Source: Lactobacillaceae bacterium (lineage in GTDB: Bacteria; Bacillota; Bacilli; Lactobacillales; Lactobacillaceae). Taken from it: a stretch of DNA of 64,000 nt. The DNA lies in NCBI GenBank assembly GCA_902834055.1, contig CADFHB010000002.1, positions 1 through 64,000 on the forward strand, in the 5' to 3' direction. The position numbers were made by a program, and so were the translations under genes. Of this stretch, positions 27,308 to 35,635 are shown piece after piece (position 1 is the stretch's first letter; every line of letters begins with the position of its first letter). Below the pieces are notes generated by a model. It was not told the origin of the DNA. It did no database searches and worked only from the letters and a program-made list of their open reading frames with translations.

Positions 27308-27516
27308 CTTTTTTTCCTCCAAGTTAAACGTACTTAAAATACACTATGGCGTGTTAAGATTAAATCTTTTTGCCGTCGTTTTAAAGCCTTAAATTGAGAA
27401 AACAGCTTCTTGATTATAGGAAGATCGGGGGTGCTACTGAAAACAGCAAAAATTGGGAAAAGGTTAATATAATTGCCATTATTAAGCCTTCAATATCAAA
27501 AAGTTACTTTTTGTGT

Positions 27517-27545
27517 TTGATAAAGCGCTCACATACTGATAATAT
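27517..27545 (+). promoter_or_regulatory. Promoter of the POT peptide transporter
   Basis: TTGATA at 27517-27522 and TAATAT at 27540-27545 are separated by 17 bp. The spacer contains AAAGCGCTCACA, a weak cre-like word. The 308-bp gap between sdaAB and this gene otherwise holds only AT-rich sequence. Confidence 0.55.
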
Positions 27546-27615
27546 AGGCATTGATGAGTGGTTTGTATTTTTATTAGTTAGCGATTTAGCTCAATGTAGG
27601 AAAGAAGGAATGATT

Positions 27616-28989
27616 GTGGATACGCCAAAGATTAAGGAAAAAAAGCCATTTGGTTTTTATGTCTGTTCATTAGGCTTTACGTTTGAACGGGCAGCTTTTT
27701 ATACCGTTAAGTATATGTTGGCGATTTGGATTGCCACTTCAATTGGGAAAGGTGGCCTGGGGCTGACCGATGTTAAGGCGGCCTCTATGGCAGCGGCCTT
27801 TTTGGCAATGACGTATATTGCACCAGTATTTGGTGGGTACATTGCTGACTACTGGCTCAGCCCCCGGCTGTGTGTGGCAATTGGGATGATTTTAATGGGG
27901 CTTGGTTACTTGGTAGCCTGGCAGGCCCACTCCCTAACAATGGTTTGGATCATGATCGCCCTTGTTGCGGTTGGAACCGGACTGTTCAAGGGAAATTTGT
28001 CAGGGGTCAACGGCTTGCTGTTCAATGATGAAAAGGAATTGAACGAAGCCTTTTCGATTCAATACTCGTTTGTTAACACCGGGTCCTTTATCGGGACGAC
28101 CTTTATCGTACTGTTAATTTCATCCTGGGGCTTCAACTTTGTTTTCCTGGTTTGTGCCGTATTGATGTTTGTCGATGCAATTTGGTTTATCTGCAACCTT
28201 CGTTCCTTAGGCGATGCTGGTAAGAAGCCGTTTAAGGTTGACCAACGTAAGTTCTCAACCGCTGCTACGAAGAGTGACAAGAAAGAAGAAAAGAAGGATA
28301 GTAGTAAGGAACCATTGACCGCCGGAGACAAGAAACGGATCGCAGCAATTGTCTTAGTTACTATTTTCTCCGTTGTCTTCTGGATGGTTTGGTACATGGC
28401 TTACATGCCGGTTTACTACTACTTCGGCTATGGTGACGGTGCTAACTTCTTGCACCGGGCTAATTGGATGATCGGTTCCTTTAGGGTGCCAACGTCATAC
28501 TTTGACTCGGTTAACGCCATCGTATGTATTGCTTTAGGGCCAATCTTTGGGCGCTTATGGACGAAGCTTTCGGAACGGCCACAAGGCGATATGAGTATGT
28601 TTAAAAAGACCGCACTGGGGATTATCTTTATTGGTCTGGCATACGTTGTAATGGTAATTGCTGATATGGTTGGCCAGGGTCACACCTCAATTTGGTGGAT
28701 CGTAATGGTCAGTGTCTTGATGTCAATTGGTGAAATGGTCTTCTCCCCAATGGGGAACTCCTTTATTACTAAGTTGGCACCAGCGAAGGTAATGGGGCTC
28801 TTACTGGGCTTCTGGCCAGTAGCTGTCTTCTTTGCAACCCTGATTTACCCAAGCGTTTACGCCGTCCTCAAGACCAGCGATCCTGCCCGCTTCCAAATGG
28901 GTTACGGGATTCTGGCTGCAATCGTAATTGTCTTAGGGTTAATTCTCTGGTTCAGTAGCCGGAAACTTGATGCGCTCGAAAAGAGCTAA
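27616..28989 (+). CDS. POT-family di/tripeptide:proton symporter
   Basis: 457-residue peptide transporter (DtpT-like) with about 12-14 helices. It has the POT N-terminal helix with ERAAFYTVKYML, the loop motif GGYIADYWLS and the TGLFKGNLSGVNG helix, and a long charged loop (residues 205-235) between the two halves. GTG 27616 is favoured: AAGGA at 27605-27609 lies 6 nt upstream, whereas in-frame ATG 27610 touches it. Imports dipeptides or tripeptides as an amino-acid source, which fits neighbouring peptidase and serine metabolism genes. Confidence 0.85.
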   Translation: MDTPKIKEKKPFGFYVCSLGFTFERAAFYTVKYMLAIWIATSIGKGGLGLTDVKAASMAAAFLAMTYIAPVFGGYIADYWLSPRLCVAIGMILMGLGYLVAWQAHSLTMVWIMIALVAVGTGLFKGNLSGVNGLLFNDEKELNEAFSIQYSFVNTGSFIGTTFIVLLISSWGFNFVFLVCAVLMFVDAIWFICNLRSLGDAGKKPFKVDQRKFSTAATKSDKKEEKKDSSKEPLTAGDKKRIAAIVLVTIFSVVFWMVWYMAYMPVYYYFGYGDGANFLHRANWMIGSFRVPTSYFDSVNAIVCIALGPIFGRLWTKLSERPQGDMSMFKKTALGIIFIGLAYVVMVIADMVGQGHTSIWWIVMVSVLMSIGEMVFSPMGNSFITKLAPAKVMGLLLGFWPVAVFFATLIYPSVYAVLKTSDPARFQMGYGILAAIVIVLGLILWFSSRKLDALEKS

Positions 28990-29024
28990 TTTATTAGGTA
29001 TAGGAAGAAACTTCCTAGAAAATG

Positions 29025-29058
29025 GACCGTTAGCGTTTTAAACGTTAGCGGCCTTTTT
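29025..29058 (+). terminator. Terminator after the peptide transporter
   Basis: CCGTTAGCG pairs with CGTTAGCGG (two G-U pairs) with a T-rich tail CCTTTTTTA. Supports the end of the peptide transporter transcript. Confidence 0.8.
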
Positions 29059-29435
29059 TAGTCTGTACGAACTTATTTCGGGTGACTTATCGTCGACTGT
29101 GATTTTTAAATAGTGAATGAAACAATAAAATCAAAAAAATCTCAAAAATTTTTTAACGGAAAACACGGACAATTACTGCATAATTATAGCAAACGATAGG
29201 CTCGATATAGTGAGGATATATCAGCTAAATCAGAATAATTAATCTAAACTTTATTATACAAACTACTAATTAAGGAACAATAGCCCAAATGATCATTAAA
29301 TGCTGTGATTTATAAATAGTGAACTAACGTATAAAAACGTCTTCTCCTGTTCGTGTTTTGGCCAAAAGAGAGGTGAAAAGCAATGGCAGATGTGCTAAAG
29401 TAGTTACTGACATTTAAGAGGGAGAAGGGTATACA
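29059..29435 (+). other. AT-rich leader of gltP
   Basis: About 370 bp without a long gene and clearly richer in A and T than its surroundings, between the peptide transporter terminator and gltP. It contains a possible six-residue leader peptide at 29383-29403 (MADVLK) with GAGAGGTG upstream, ending 32 nt before the gltP start. I see no classical riboswitch or T-box. Confidence 0.4.
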
Positions 29436-30749
29436 GTGAAACACTATCGTTTTAGCCGGTTAAGCATGGGCTGGCAAATTATGATTGGTTTAGTTCTTGG
29501 GATTATCTGTGGGGTGGTCTTTTATCAAAATAAGGGTGCCATCACGGTGATGCAAAGTCTCGGGACGATCTTTATTCGCTTGATTCAGATGATCGTAATG
29601 CCGATTGTCGTTTCTTGTCTGACGGTCGGTATTGCTAACATTGGCGACATTAAGAAATTAGGGCGGATCGGTGCTAAGACGTTGATCTACTTTGAAATCT
29701 TAACGACAATCGCCTTGCTGCTAGGGATTGGGATGGCTAACCTCACCCACCCAGGTTCGTTCATTAACATCCACGAACTTCACGCAACGGATATTTCGCA
29801 ATACATGTCGACGGCGAAGCACGCTGCTCACGACAGCGGCTTTTGGCCACTGATCCTGTCGATCATCCCGACAAACATCTTTAAGTCGATGTCTGACGGT
29901 GATATGATGCCGGTAATCTTATTCTCCGTTTTGTTTGGGCTCGGAATTGCCGCGGTTGGTGAAAAGGCTAAGATCCTCATCGACGTCCTTAACGGTGTGG
30001 CAGAAGTTATGTTTAAGGTTACTAACTGGGTAATGAAGTTCGCACCGATTGGTGTCTTTGGTTTAATCGGGATGACAATTGCGGAGATGGGGATCAGTGC
30101 CCTCCTACCGCTGGGTTACTTTATCTTGATTGCTTACGTCACCATGGTGATCTTTATCGTGGTAATACTAGGAATTACGGCCCACCTCTTCCATTTGCGT
30201 TACTGGAAGACGATGCGGGTAATCTGGGACGAGATTATCCTGGCCTTTACCACTGCTAGTTCCGAGGTTACGTTGCCCCGGTTGATGAAGAAAACCCAGG
30301 ACATGGGGGTTGAAAAGGGGATTACCTCCTTTGTTATCCCGACCGGTTACACCTTTAATCTCGATGGTTCAGCCATTTACCAGTCCTTGGCCGCAATTTT
30401 CTTAGCCCAGGCTTATGGCTTGCACCTCTCACTGGCTCACCAGATCACCCTGTTGATTGTCTTGATGATCACTAGTAAAGGGATGGCCGGGGTGCCAGGA
30501 GCCTCCTTCGTGGTCCTGCTGGCTAGTGTTTCAACGATCGGTGTCCCGATGGCGGGCCTAACCTTTATCGCCGGAATTGACCGTTTCGTCGACATGGGGC
30601 GGACGGCCGTCAACGTGGTTGGTAATTCGATTGCCACCTTGGTAATTGGGGAATCTGAAAAGTCGCTCGACCGTGACCAGTACAACAAGTACCTGGACTC
30701 CTACGGCAAGCGGTCCGCAACGGCAAAAGAAGCTACTAAAGCAGAATAG
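29436..30749 (+). CDS. gltP: Dicarboxylate/amino acid:cation symporter (DAACS family)
   Basis: 437-residue glutamate/aspartate-type carrier. It shows the family's re-entrant loop motif TTASSEVTLPR, the helix-7 GYTFNLDGSAIY, the second hairpin GMAGVPGASFVVL and the helix-8 substrate-binding GIDRFVDMGRTAVNVVGNS. Starts at GTG 29436 with GGGAGAAGGG upstream. It imports glutamate, aspartate or a dicarboxylate with protons or sodium. A long AT-rich leader precedes it and a palindrome ends its transcript; the convergent lrp gene follows. The amino-acid preference is not determinable from sequence alone. Confidence 0.9.
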   Translation: MKHYRFSRLSMGWQIMIGLVLGIICGVVFYQNKGAITVMQSLGTIFIRLIQMIVMPIVVSCLTVGIANIGDIKKLGRIGAKTLIYFEILTTIALLLGIGMANLTHPGSFINIHELHATDISQYMSTAKHAAHDSGFWPLILSIIPTNIFKSMSDGDMMPVILFSVLFGLGIAAVGEKAKILIDVLNGVAEVMFKVTNWVMKFAPIGVFGLIGMTIAEMGISALLPLGYFILIAYVTMVIFIVVILGITAHLFHLRYWKTMRVIWDEIILAFTTASSEVTLPRLMKKTQDMGVEKGITSFVIPTGYTFNLDGSAIYQSLAAIFLAQAYGLHLSLAHQITLLIVLMITSKGMAGVPGASFVVLLASVSTIGVPMAGLTFIAGIDRFVDMGRTAVNVVGNSIATLVIGESEKSLDRDQYNKYLDSYGKRSATAKEATKAE

Positions 30750-30760
30750 ACTAAGTACAG

Positions 30761-30802
30761 CGAGGCCACCAGTGTTCAAATCACGAATACTGGTGGCCTC
30801 GT
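30761..30802. repeat. Intergenic palindrome, terminator-like
   Basis: CGAGGCCACCAGT pairs with ACTGGTGGCCTCG around GTTCAAATCACGAAT. It lies between convergent gltP and lrp and belongs to the family of similar palindromes described at 10824, 31996, 33187 and later. Confidence 0.8.
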
Positions 30803-30816
30803 TTCGTCCCGTGGGA

Positions 30817-31281
30817 TTATTCTTCTTGTGAATCAGGGTGATCATTGTGCAGTTGAATTCCCCGGTGGTTAACGCTGGTGCTGAAGACAATCTGGGTACT
30901 GGTCTTACCAAACCGCTGCTGGATGATGTTGATGAAGTCATCAAGGTCAGTCGTTGATGGAAAAATCACCTCCATGATTTCGGAGTAATCGCCAGTTACA
31001 CAGTTACATTCAATGACGTTGGGGATACTTTGAATATATGGGTAGAATTCTTCTTTTTGCCGGGGTTCCAGTTGGACCTGAATGAAGGCCCGGACATGGA
31101 AGCCAATTTTTTCCATATTAATTGTGGAATGGTAGCCGGTAATAATCCCGGCCTTTTCCAACTTGTTGATTCGGGCAGCGATGGCGGGTGAGGAAATAAA
31201 GCATTCCTTGGAAAGGTCTTTCAAGGATGCCCGCGCGTTCTTTTGCAATAAGTTAATGATTCGTTGGTCAATTTTATCCAT
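30817..31281 (-). CDS. Lrp/AsnC-family transcriptional regulator
   Basis: 154-residue feast/famine regulator. The N-terminal winged helix reads DQRIINLLQKNARASLKDL and SPAIAARINKLEKAGII; the C-terminal RAM ligand-binding domain contains VTGDYSEIMEVIF. These proteins sense amino acids and control transport or metabolism. It is convergent with gltP, which is one possible target. GAGG lies upstream of ATG 31281. Ligand unknown. Confidence 0.9.
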   Translation of the reverse strand: MDKIDQRIINLLQKNARASLKDLSKECFISSPAIAARINKLEKAGIITGYHSTINMEKIGFHVRAFIQVQLEPRQKEEFYPYIQSIPNVIECNCVTGDYSEIMEVIFPSTTDLDDFINIIQQRFGKTSTQIVFSTSVNHRGIQLHNDHPDSQEE

Positions 31282-31485
31282 TGGATGAGCCTCGTTTCCG
31301 GCATGATTAAATAAAAATGGTACTATTTTAATAATTCCTTAATTCATTGATTGAATTGTAGGCGATTTAGTGGCCCTTGTCAATTGTGAAAAAATTCGCG
31401 AGATCACCTGAAAGCTTACTACGACTAGTGATTTAATGGTACAATATAGGCATAGATATAAGATGCTGCATTGGAGGCTAAGCAT

Positions 31486-31950
31486 ATGGATCAAGAATAC
31501 CAAAATATTTTAGTCCCAGTTGATGGTTCTAAGGAATCAGAACTGGCTTTAGAGCGGGCCATCTTTGTTGCCAAGCGGAATGGTGCGCACGTGGACGTGC
31601 TGAATGTAATTGACACGCGGGCAATGGCATACAACTTTGCCGGCATGTCAGATGGTAGCATTGCCTACCAACTCGTTGATAAGTCTAAGGAGTACCTTAG
31701 CCAACTGCTCAAGGATGCTAAGGAAAAGAATGGCTTTGACAATATGGATATCCACATTCGGTTGGGTAACCCAAAGACGATTATTTCCTTTGACTTCATC
31801 CATGACCACCACAATGATATGATCATGATTGGTGCCAGTGGGCTTTCCCGGATGCAACGGGCAGTGATGGGTTCCGTTACGTCTTACGTTAAGCGGAATG
31901 CGCCGGTTGATGTATTGGTTGTCCGGACTGCGGTTGACCAACAAAACTAG
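31486..31950 (+). CDS. Universal stress protein (UspA family)
   Basis: 154-residue Usp with the ATP-binding motif IGASGLSRMQRAVMGSVTSY and the N-terminal NILVPVDGSKESELAL. It is a stand-alone UspA domain of normal size, probably dimeric and cytoplasmic. ATG 31486 has GGAGG at 31473-31477; TTG 31471 in frame is not needed. It lies after an AT-rich gap with TACAAT near 31440. A second Usp occurs at 58836-59300. Confidence 0.9.
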   Translation: MDQEYQNILVPVDGSKESELALERAIFVAKRNGAHVDVLNVIDTRAMAYNFAGMSDGSIAYQLVDKSKEYLSQLLKDAKEKNGFDNMDIHIRLGNPKTIISFDFIHDHHNDMIMIGASGLSRMQRAVMGSVTSYVKRNAPVDVLVVRTAVDQQN

Positions 31951-31995
31951 GCTTAGTAAAAGCGCCGGACCGGTGCAGATTTTATAACATACCCA

Positions 31996-32040
31996 ACGGG
32001 CTTCCAGTGTTCGGATTATCCGAATACTGGGAGCCCCTTT
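31996..32040 (+). repeat. Intergenic palindrome, terminator-like
   Basis: GGGCTTCCAGTGTTCGG pairs with CCGAATACTGGGAGCCC around ATTAT (15 of 17 pairs plus two G-U) and is followed by CCTTTGTG. Family member between usp and the serine hydrolase, in tandem rather than convergent orientation. Confidence 0.8.
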
Positions 32041-32087
32041 GTGCTCACCAGAAGAATCGCTAGACCATTTGAAAAGTGGTGATGAGA

Positions 32088-33128
32088 ATGATAAAAACTA
32101 AGTGGTCCCGCCGGTGCTTAATGGCGCTGGTTAGCGTGGCATTGGCGGTGATGCCACTGACCGCCCACGCGGCTTCGGTCGACCAGCGGCTTCGGCGGAT
32201 GTTGCGTGATAACCAGGTAAACGGTATTGTCCTAGTAAACGGGACGGCTGGTCGTGCCCACGTCATTAGCCACCGAGAGGTAACGGACCGCAAGCAAATG
32301 GTGCGGGCGAATCGGCTGTTCCCGGTGGCCTCCTTTCAAAAACTGATGACCGGGGTGACGGTTGAACAGTTGGTTCAATCAGGCAAGCTCAGTCTAAATA
32401 CGCCCCTCAGCCGGTTTTTCCCGCAAATTCCGTTGGCTGACCAGGTGACGATCGATCGGATGATGAAGCACACGAGTGGCCTGGTGAATCAACCACGACC
32501 GTTAAAACGACCCTTACGCGGTGAACGAGCCCAACTACGGTACGCACTTACCGGGTGCCGGTCGACCGGGGACTTCACGTGGCACTATACCGACTTGGAT
32601 TTTATCCTGTTGGCGGCGGTAATTCAGCAGACCACCCACCAGGCTTACCGAAGCTACCTGAGCCACCAGGTCCTTCAGCCAGCCGGGGTTCACGTTTGCT
32701 TTTATGACCAGGTTAAGCGGTCGGCGGTTACGCCAGCGGTTGGTGGTGACTGGGCGAACCTCTACCTGGCAATGTCACCCGAACTTGGCGCCGGGGATAT
32801 TTTTTGTACGCCCCAGGACTACTGGCGTTTTTATAACCGGGTCCTACTCAACGACCCGGCCCTGCTGGATCGTTTCCTCACACATAAAGGGAAGCAGGGC
32901 GCTGAAACCTACTTTGGTGGCACGTACATCGAGCCGCCGTACTTACACGTAAATGGCTATTTAGCCGGGTATTCTTGTACCTTATACAGTAACTACCAGC
33001 AAAAACGGACGATAATGTTGTTTGCTAACAACCTTTCGTATGCCCAGTTACGGGCAATCAACAGTCAACTATACCATGCCTACTTCGGTGACTACCGGGA
33101 AGAACAGGCAACGATCAATGCAGATTAG
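32088..33128 (+). CDS. Beta-lactamase-fold serine hydrolase, secreted
   Basis: 346 residues with an N-terminal signal peptide (KTKWSRRCLMALVSVALAV, cleavage near TAHAA). The catalytic domain has an SXXK motif ASFQK and the MKHTSGL block, the FTWHYTDLD motif in place of the usual YXN, and a late GYLAGYSC stretch where KTG-like motifs occur. It belongs to the class C beta-lactamase/PBP4-like family of cell-wall or small-ester hydrolases. Several in-frame starts exist (32076 GTG, 32082 ATG, 32088 ATG); I favour 32088. Function unknown; lactobacilli carry several such proteins. Confidence 0.75.
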   Translation: MIKTKWSRRCLMALVSVALAVMPLTAHAASVDQRLRRMLRDNQVNGIVLVNGTAGRAHVISHREVTDRKQMVRANRLFPVASFQKLMTGVTVEQLVQSGKLSLNTPLSRFFPQIPLADQVTIDRMMKHTSGLVNQPRPLKRPLRGERAQLRYALTGCRSTGDFTWHYTDLDFILLAAVIQQTTHQAYRSYLSHQVLQPAGVHVCFYDQVKRSAVTPAVGGDWANLYLAMSPELGAGDIFCTPQDYWRFYNRVLLNDPALLDRFLTHKGKQGAETYFGGTYIEPPYLHVNGYLAGYSCTLYSNYQQKRTIMLFANNLSYAQLRAINSQLYHAYFGDYREEQATINAD

Positions 33129-33186
33129 CATTATAAAAGACGGCTGTAACATAAGTCCCTTATATAGTTGAAAATGCTGCAGCACA

Positions 33187-33299
33187 GTACACGAAGGGCC
33201 TTTAGTGTTCGGATTCTCCGAACGCTAAAGGCCCTTCGTGCTTTCGGGGGACAGGCTTACTTCGCTTCGAAAAGCGAACTAACAAGCTAGTTCTGTCTC
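33187..33299 (-). repeat. Extended intergenic repeat, copy B
   Basis: Read on the minus strand it starts GAGACAGAACTAGCTTG, continues through a GC-rich middle and ends in the palindrome 33187-33240, whose arms are CACGAAGGGCCTTTAG and CTAAAGGCCCTTCGTG around GTTCGGATTCTCCGAAC. It begins 21 nt after the lacS stop codon in the same orientation. The 190-bp gap to the serine hydrolase otherwise holds nothing recognisable. Confidence 0.85.
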
Positions 33300-33320
33300 A
33301 TTCCCCTTTTGAATGCTTAA

Positions 33321-35258
33321 CTATTCTTTTTTCGTAACCTGCAAGATGTCATCCTTAACCGTGACTTGGTCGTCGGCCTTAGCTAACATATCAAAGTTGA
33401 AGCTTTCGCTGTTTGTAACGGTAACAATTACCGTATCATCTAAGCCCGCTTTCTTAATCGTTGGGTCCCAGAATTCCATGAGTTCTTGGCCCTTGTCGAT
33501 GTGCTGACCCTTGGTGAAGTAGGTAACGAAACCAGTACCGTGAAGCTTGACAGTGTCAATCCCGATGTGGATTAACAGCGCGATTCCGTTGTCGGAAACT
33601 AACCCAACCGCGTGCCGGGTTGAGAAGGTTGCCCGAACCGTACCAGCGAATGGTGCGTAAACCTTACCGTCTGATGGCTTGATGGCAAATCCTTGGCCCA
33701 TCTTACCTTCAGCAAAGGCCGGATCACTAACGTCCTTTAGGTTGACTAACGTACCAGCAACTGGGGCTGGAATGTTGGTAACACCTGGTTGAGGTGCTGG
33801 TTCTTCAGCAACGGCTTGGTCGTCGCTGCCTTTTTCACCAAGGTGCTTACCCCAAGTTTGTTCCAACTTGGCCACGATCTTAGCGTGGGAGCTTTCATCC
33901 AACTTAACCTTGAGGGCGAAGATAATAATCCCAACAATGATCAGGGCAATTGGAATTAAGAACATGTAAATCTTGAAGACGCTAACGCCGTGTGCGGTAA
34001 CCGTAGCGGCAGTAGCACCACCGGTCATCCCGGCAGCAACGGTAGCGGCACCAACAACACCGTTGGCAACGGCACCACCGAACTTATCAAGCAGTGGCCG
34101 AATTGACAGGGTCAACGATTCGTCACGGTGACCAAGCTTCAATTGACCATATTCAACAGAGTCGGTAATCGTCATCAGAACAACCAGGAAGATAATTGGT
34201 TGTGGGATGAAGAATAATTCGGCACCGAGCAGAACCAGTGCTAATGACTTGCCGGCAAAGGAGAAGATCAAGGCACCGATAACTTCAATGGTAGCAGCAC
34301 CATAGAAGAGCTTGTGACGACCAACCTTACCTGAGAAGAGTGGGAAGGCGAAGACGGAGATAACCCCGACAACCGTGTTCAGACCACCCAGGATTGAGAA
34401 GGCCTTTGAGTTACCTAAAATGTAAGTGAAGTAGTAAAGTTCAAAACTGTTCAACAGGGTTTGACCAGTAGTGAAGAACAGGTAGGACATCGCAATTGCC
34501 AGCAATTGATCGTTCTTGATCAGGATGTGCAGGATATCCTTTAACTTAGTTTGTTCCTTGTTTTCACGAAGCAGTGACTTTTGTTCGTGGGTAAACATCC
34601 CCACACCGATCGCGGTGATTGCCGAAATAGCGGCAACGATGACGGCGAAGATGAACCAACCACGGTCATCACCGGTTCCACCGTTTTGGTTGATGGAGAA
34701 GAACAGAACCATTGGCATGATAACAAAACCGATGATCTGCCCACCGATGGTTGAACCAACCCGGGCGAAGGTAGCAATCTTGTCACGTTCGTGTGAATCG
34801 AATGACATGGCTGGAACCATGGACCAGAAACCAACATCATTGAAGGAATAGAAGACATCCATGATGATGTAAATAATGGCAAAGACAACCAGGTACATGA
34901 CTGGGTTAGAAACGTTCAAACCACCTAGTGGTGTGAACAGTGCGGCCAGCAGTACGGCAGAAATAACACCACCGCCGACAACCCACGGCTTAAACTTTCC
35001 CCATTTGGTATTTGTCCGGTCGATGGCGTTACCAATTAGTGGGTCAACCAGTAATTCCACAATCCGTAGAATCATGATGATCATAGTGACGTAACCGACC
35101 ATCCGGTTATCAAAGTGCTTGTCACTAGACGTGAATAGGTGACCAGTGACGTACATCATAAAGTAAGTAGAAAGTAATGCAAAGAAGGCATCATGCCCGA
35201 ACGCCCCTAGCGAATATGCGAGGCGCGAGCGGACCTTATGTGGCTCTTGCTTATCCAT
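33321..35258 (-). CDS. lacS: LacS-type galactoside permease with C-terminal EIIA domain
   Basis: 645 residues. The first 470 form a 12-helix GPH permease (AYSLGAFGHDAFFALLST at the start, RIVELLVDPLIGNAIDRT as family motif). After an Ala/Pro-rich linker comes an EIIA-Glc-like domain with PFAGTVRATF and the phosphorylatable His in LLIHIGIDTVKLHG. Such proteins exchange galactosides such as lactose for galactose or a proton, and phosphorylation of the EIIA domain tunes activity. Promoter, cre box and GalR-type operator upstream link it to the gal operon. ATG 35258 is preceded by GGGG; no beta-galactosidase is in this window. Confidence 0.93.
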   Translation of the reverse strand: MDKQEPHKVRSRLAYSLGAFGHDAFFALLSTYFMMYVTGHLFTSSDKHFDNRMVGYVTMIIMILRIVELLVDPLIGNAIDRTNTKWGKFKPWVVGGGVISAVLLAALFTPLGGLNVSNPVMYLVVFAIIYIIMDVFYSFNDVGFWSMVPAMSFDSHERDKIATFARVGSTIGGQIIGFVIMPMVLFFSINQNGGTGDDRGWFIFAVIVAAISAITAIGVGMFTHEQKSLLRENKEQTKLKDILHILIKNDQLLAIAMSYLFFTTGQTLLNSFELYYFTYILGNSKAFSILGGLNTVVGVISVFAFPLFSGKVGRHKLFYGAATIEVIGALIFSFAGKSLALVLLGAELFFIPQPIIFLVVLMTITDSVEYGQLKLGHRDESLTLSIRPLLDKFGGAVANGVVGAATVAAGMTGGATAATVTAHGVSVFKIYMFLIPIALIIVGIIIFALKVKLDESSHAKIVAKLEQTWGKHLGEKGSDDQAVAEEPAPQPGVTNIPAPVAGTLVNLKDVSDPAFAEGKMGQGFAIKPSDGKVYAPFAGTVRATFSTRHAVGLVSDNGIALLIHIGIDTVKLHGTGFVTYFTKGQHIDKGQELMEFWDPTIKKAGLDDTVIVTVTNSESFNFDMLAKADDQVTVKDDILQVTKKE

Positions 35259-35305
35259 TATTGACTCCCCTTTTCTACGTAATCTAAATAATTGCTTACG
35301 CCATT

Positions 35306-35334
35306 ATGTTAAGCGCTTTCATTAAACTTGTCAA
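35306..35334 (-). promoter_or_regulatory. lacS promoter
   Basis: On the minus strand TTGACA at 35334-35329 and TAACAT at 35311-35306 are 17 bp apart. A cre box lies between -35 and -10. Confidence 0.6.
35309..35322. promoter_or_regulatory. cre box of lacS
   Basis: TTAAGCGCTTTCAT (minus strand ATGAAAGCGCTTAA) is close to the cre consensus and sits inside the lacS promoter spacer, so CcpA would repress lacS on good carbon sources. Confidence 0.65.
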
Positions 35335-35342
35335 CAACTTTT

Positions 35343-35358
35343 TAGTAAACTTTTACGA
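35343..35358. promoter_or_regulatory. GalR-type operator of lacS
   Basis: TAGTAAACTTTTACGA equals the reverse complement of the galK operator at 16751-16766 except for one base. It lies just upstream of the -35. Shared control by GalR is inferred. Confidence 0.65.
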
Positions 35359-35514
35359 TAAAAGCGGATTTTTATTGAGCATTTTACCGCTAAACGAGGG
35401 ACAGTCATGGCTATTCGGCGTAGTGGGGAGGCGCTGTTTATTAATTAGTAAGCTGGTTGGTAAAGTTTTAACAATTAAGGGGAGCAGTGGCATCATGCTC
35501 AACGGTACAATGCA
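35359..35514. other. Non-coding spacer between lacS promoter and repeat D
   Basis: No convincing gene is seen in this part of the 377-bp gap between lacS and gnd; the only short frames (for example a 13-residue one starting near 35408) are not convincing. Confidence 0.4.
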
Positions 35515-35605
35515 GTACACAAATGACCTCCAGCGCTCGGTAAAGCCGGACACTGGAGGTCATTTGTACTTGTGGGGGATCACGAACTAGCAAGCTAGTT
35601 CTGCC
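35515..35605 (-). repeat. Extended intergenic repeat, copy D
   Basis: Minus-strand reading begins GGCAGAACTAGCTTGCTAG and ends in the palindrome ACAAATGACCTCCAG...CTGGAGGTCATTTGT (35517-35569, loop around GTAAAGCC). It starts about 31 nt after the gnd stop codon in the same orientation and lacks most of the GC-rich middle of copies A-C. Confidence 0.8.
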
Positions 35606-35635
35606 ATGCTCCCTTTGTTTGCGTTAATGCAATTA

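Noticed and set aside
35306..35590. 94-residue open frame on the plus strand next to lacS
   Set aside because: It overlaps the lacS promoter, cre box, operator and repeat D, and has no ribosome site.
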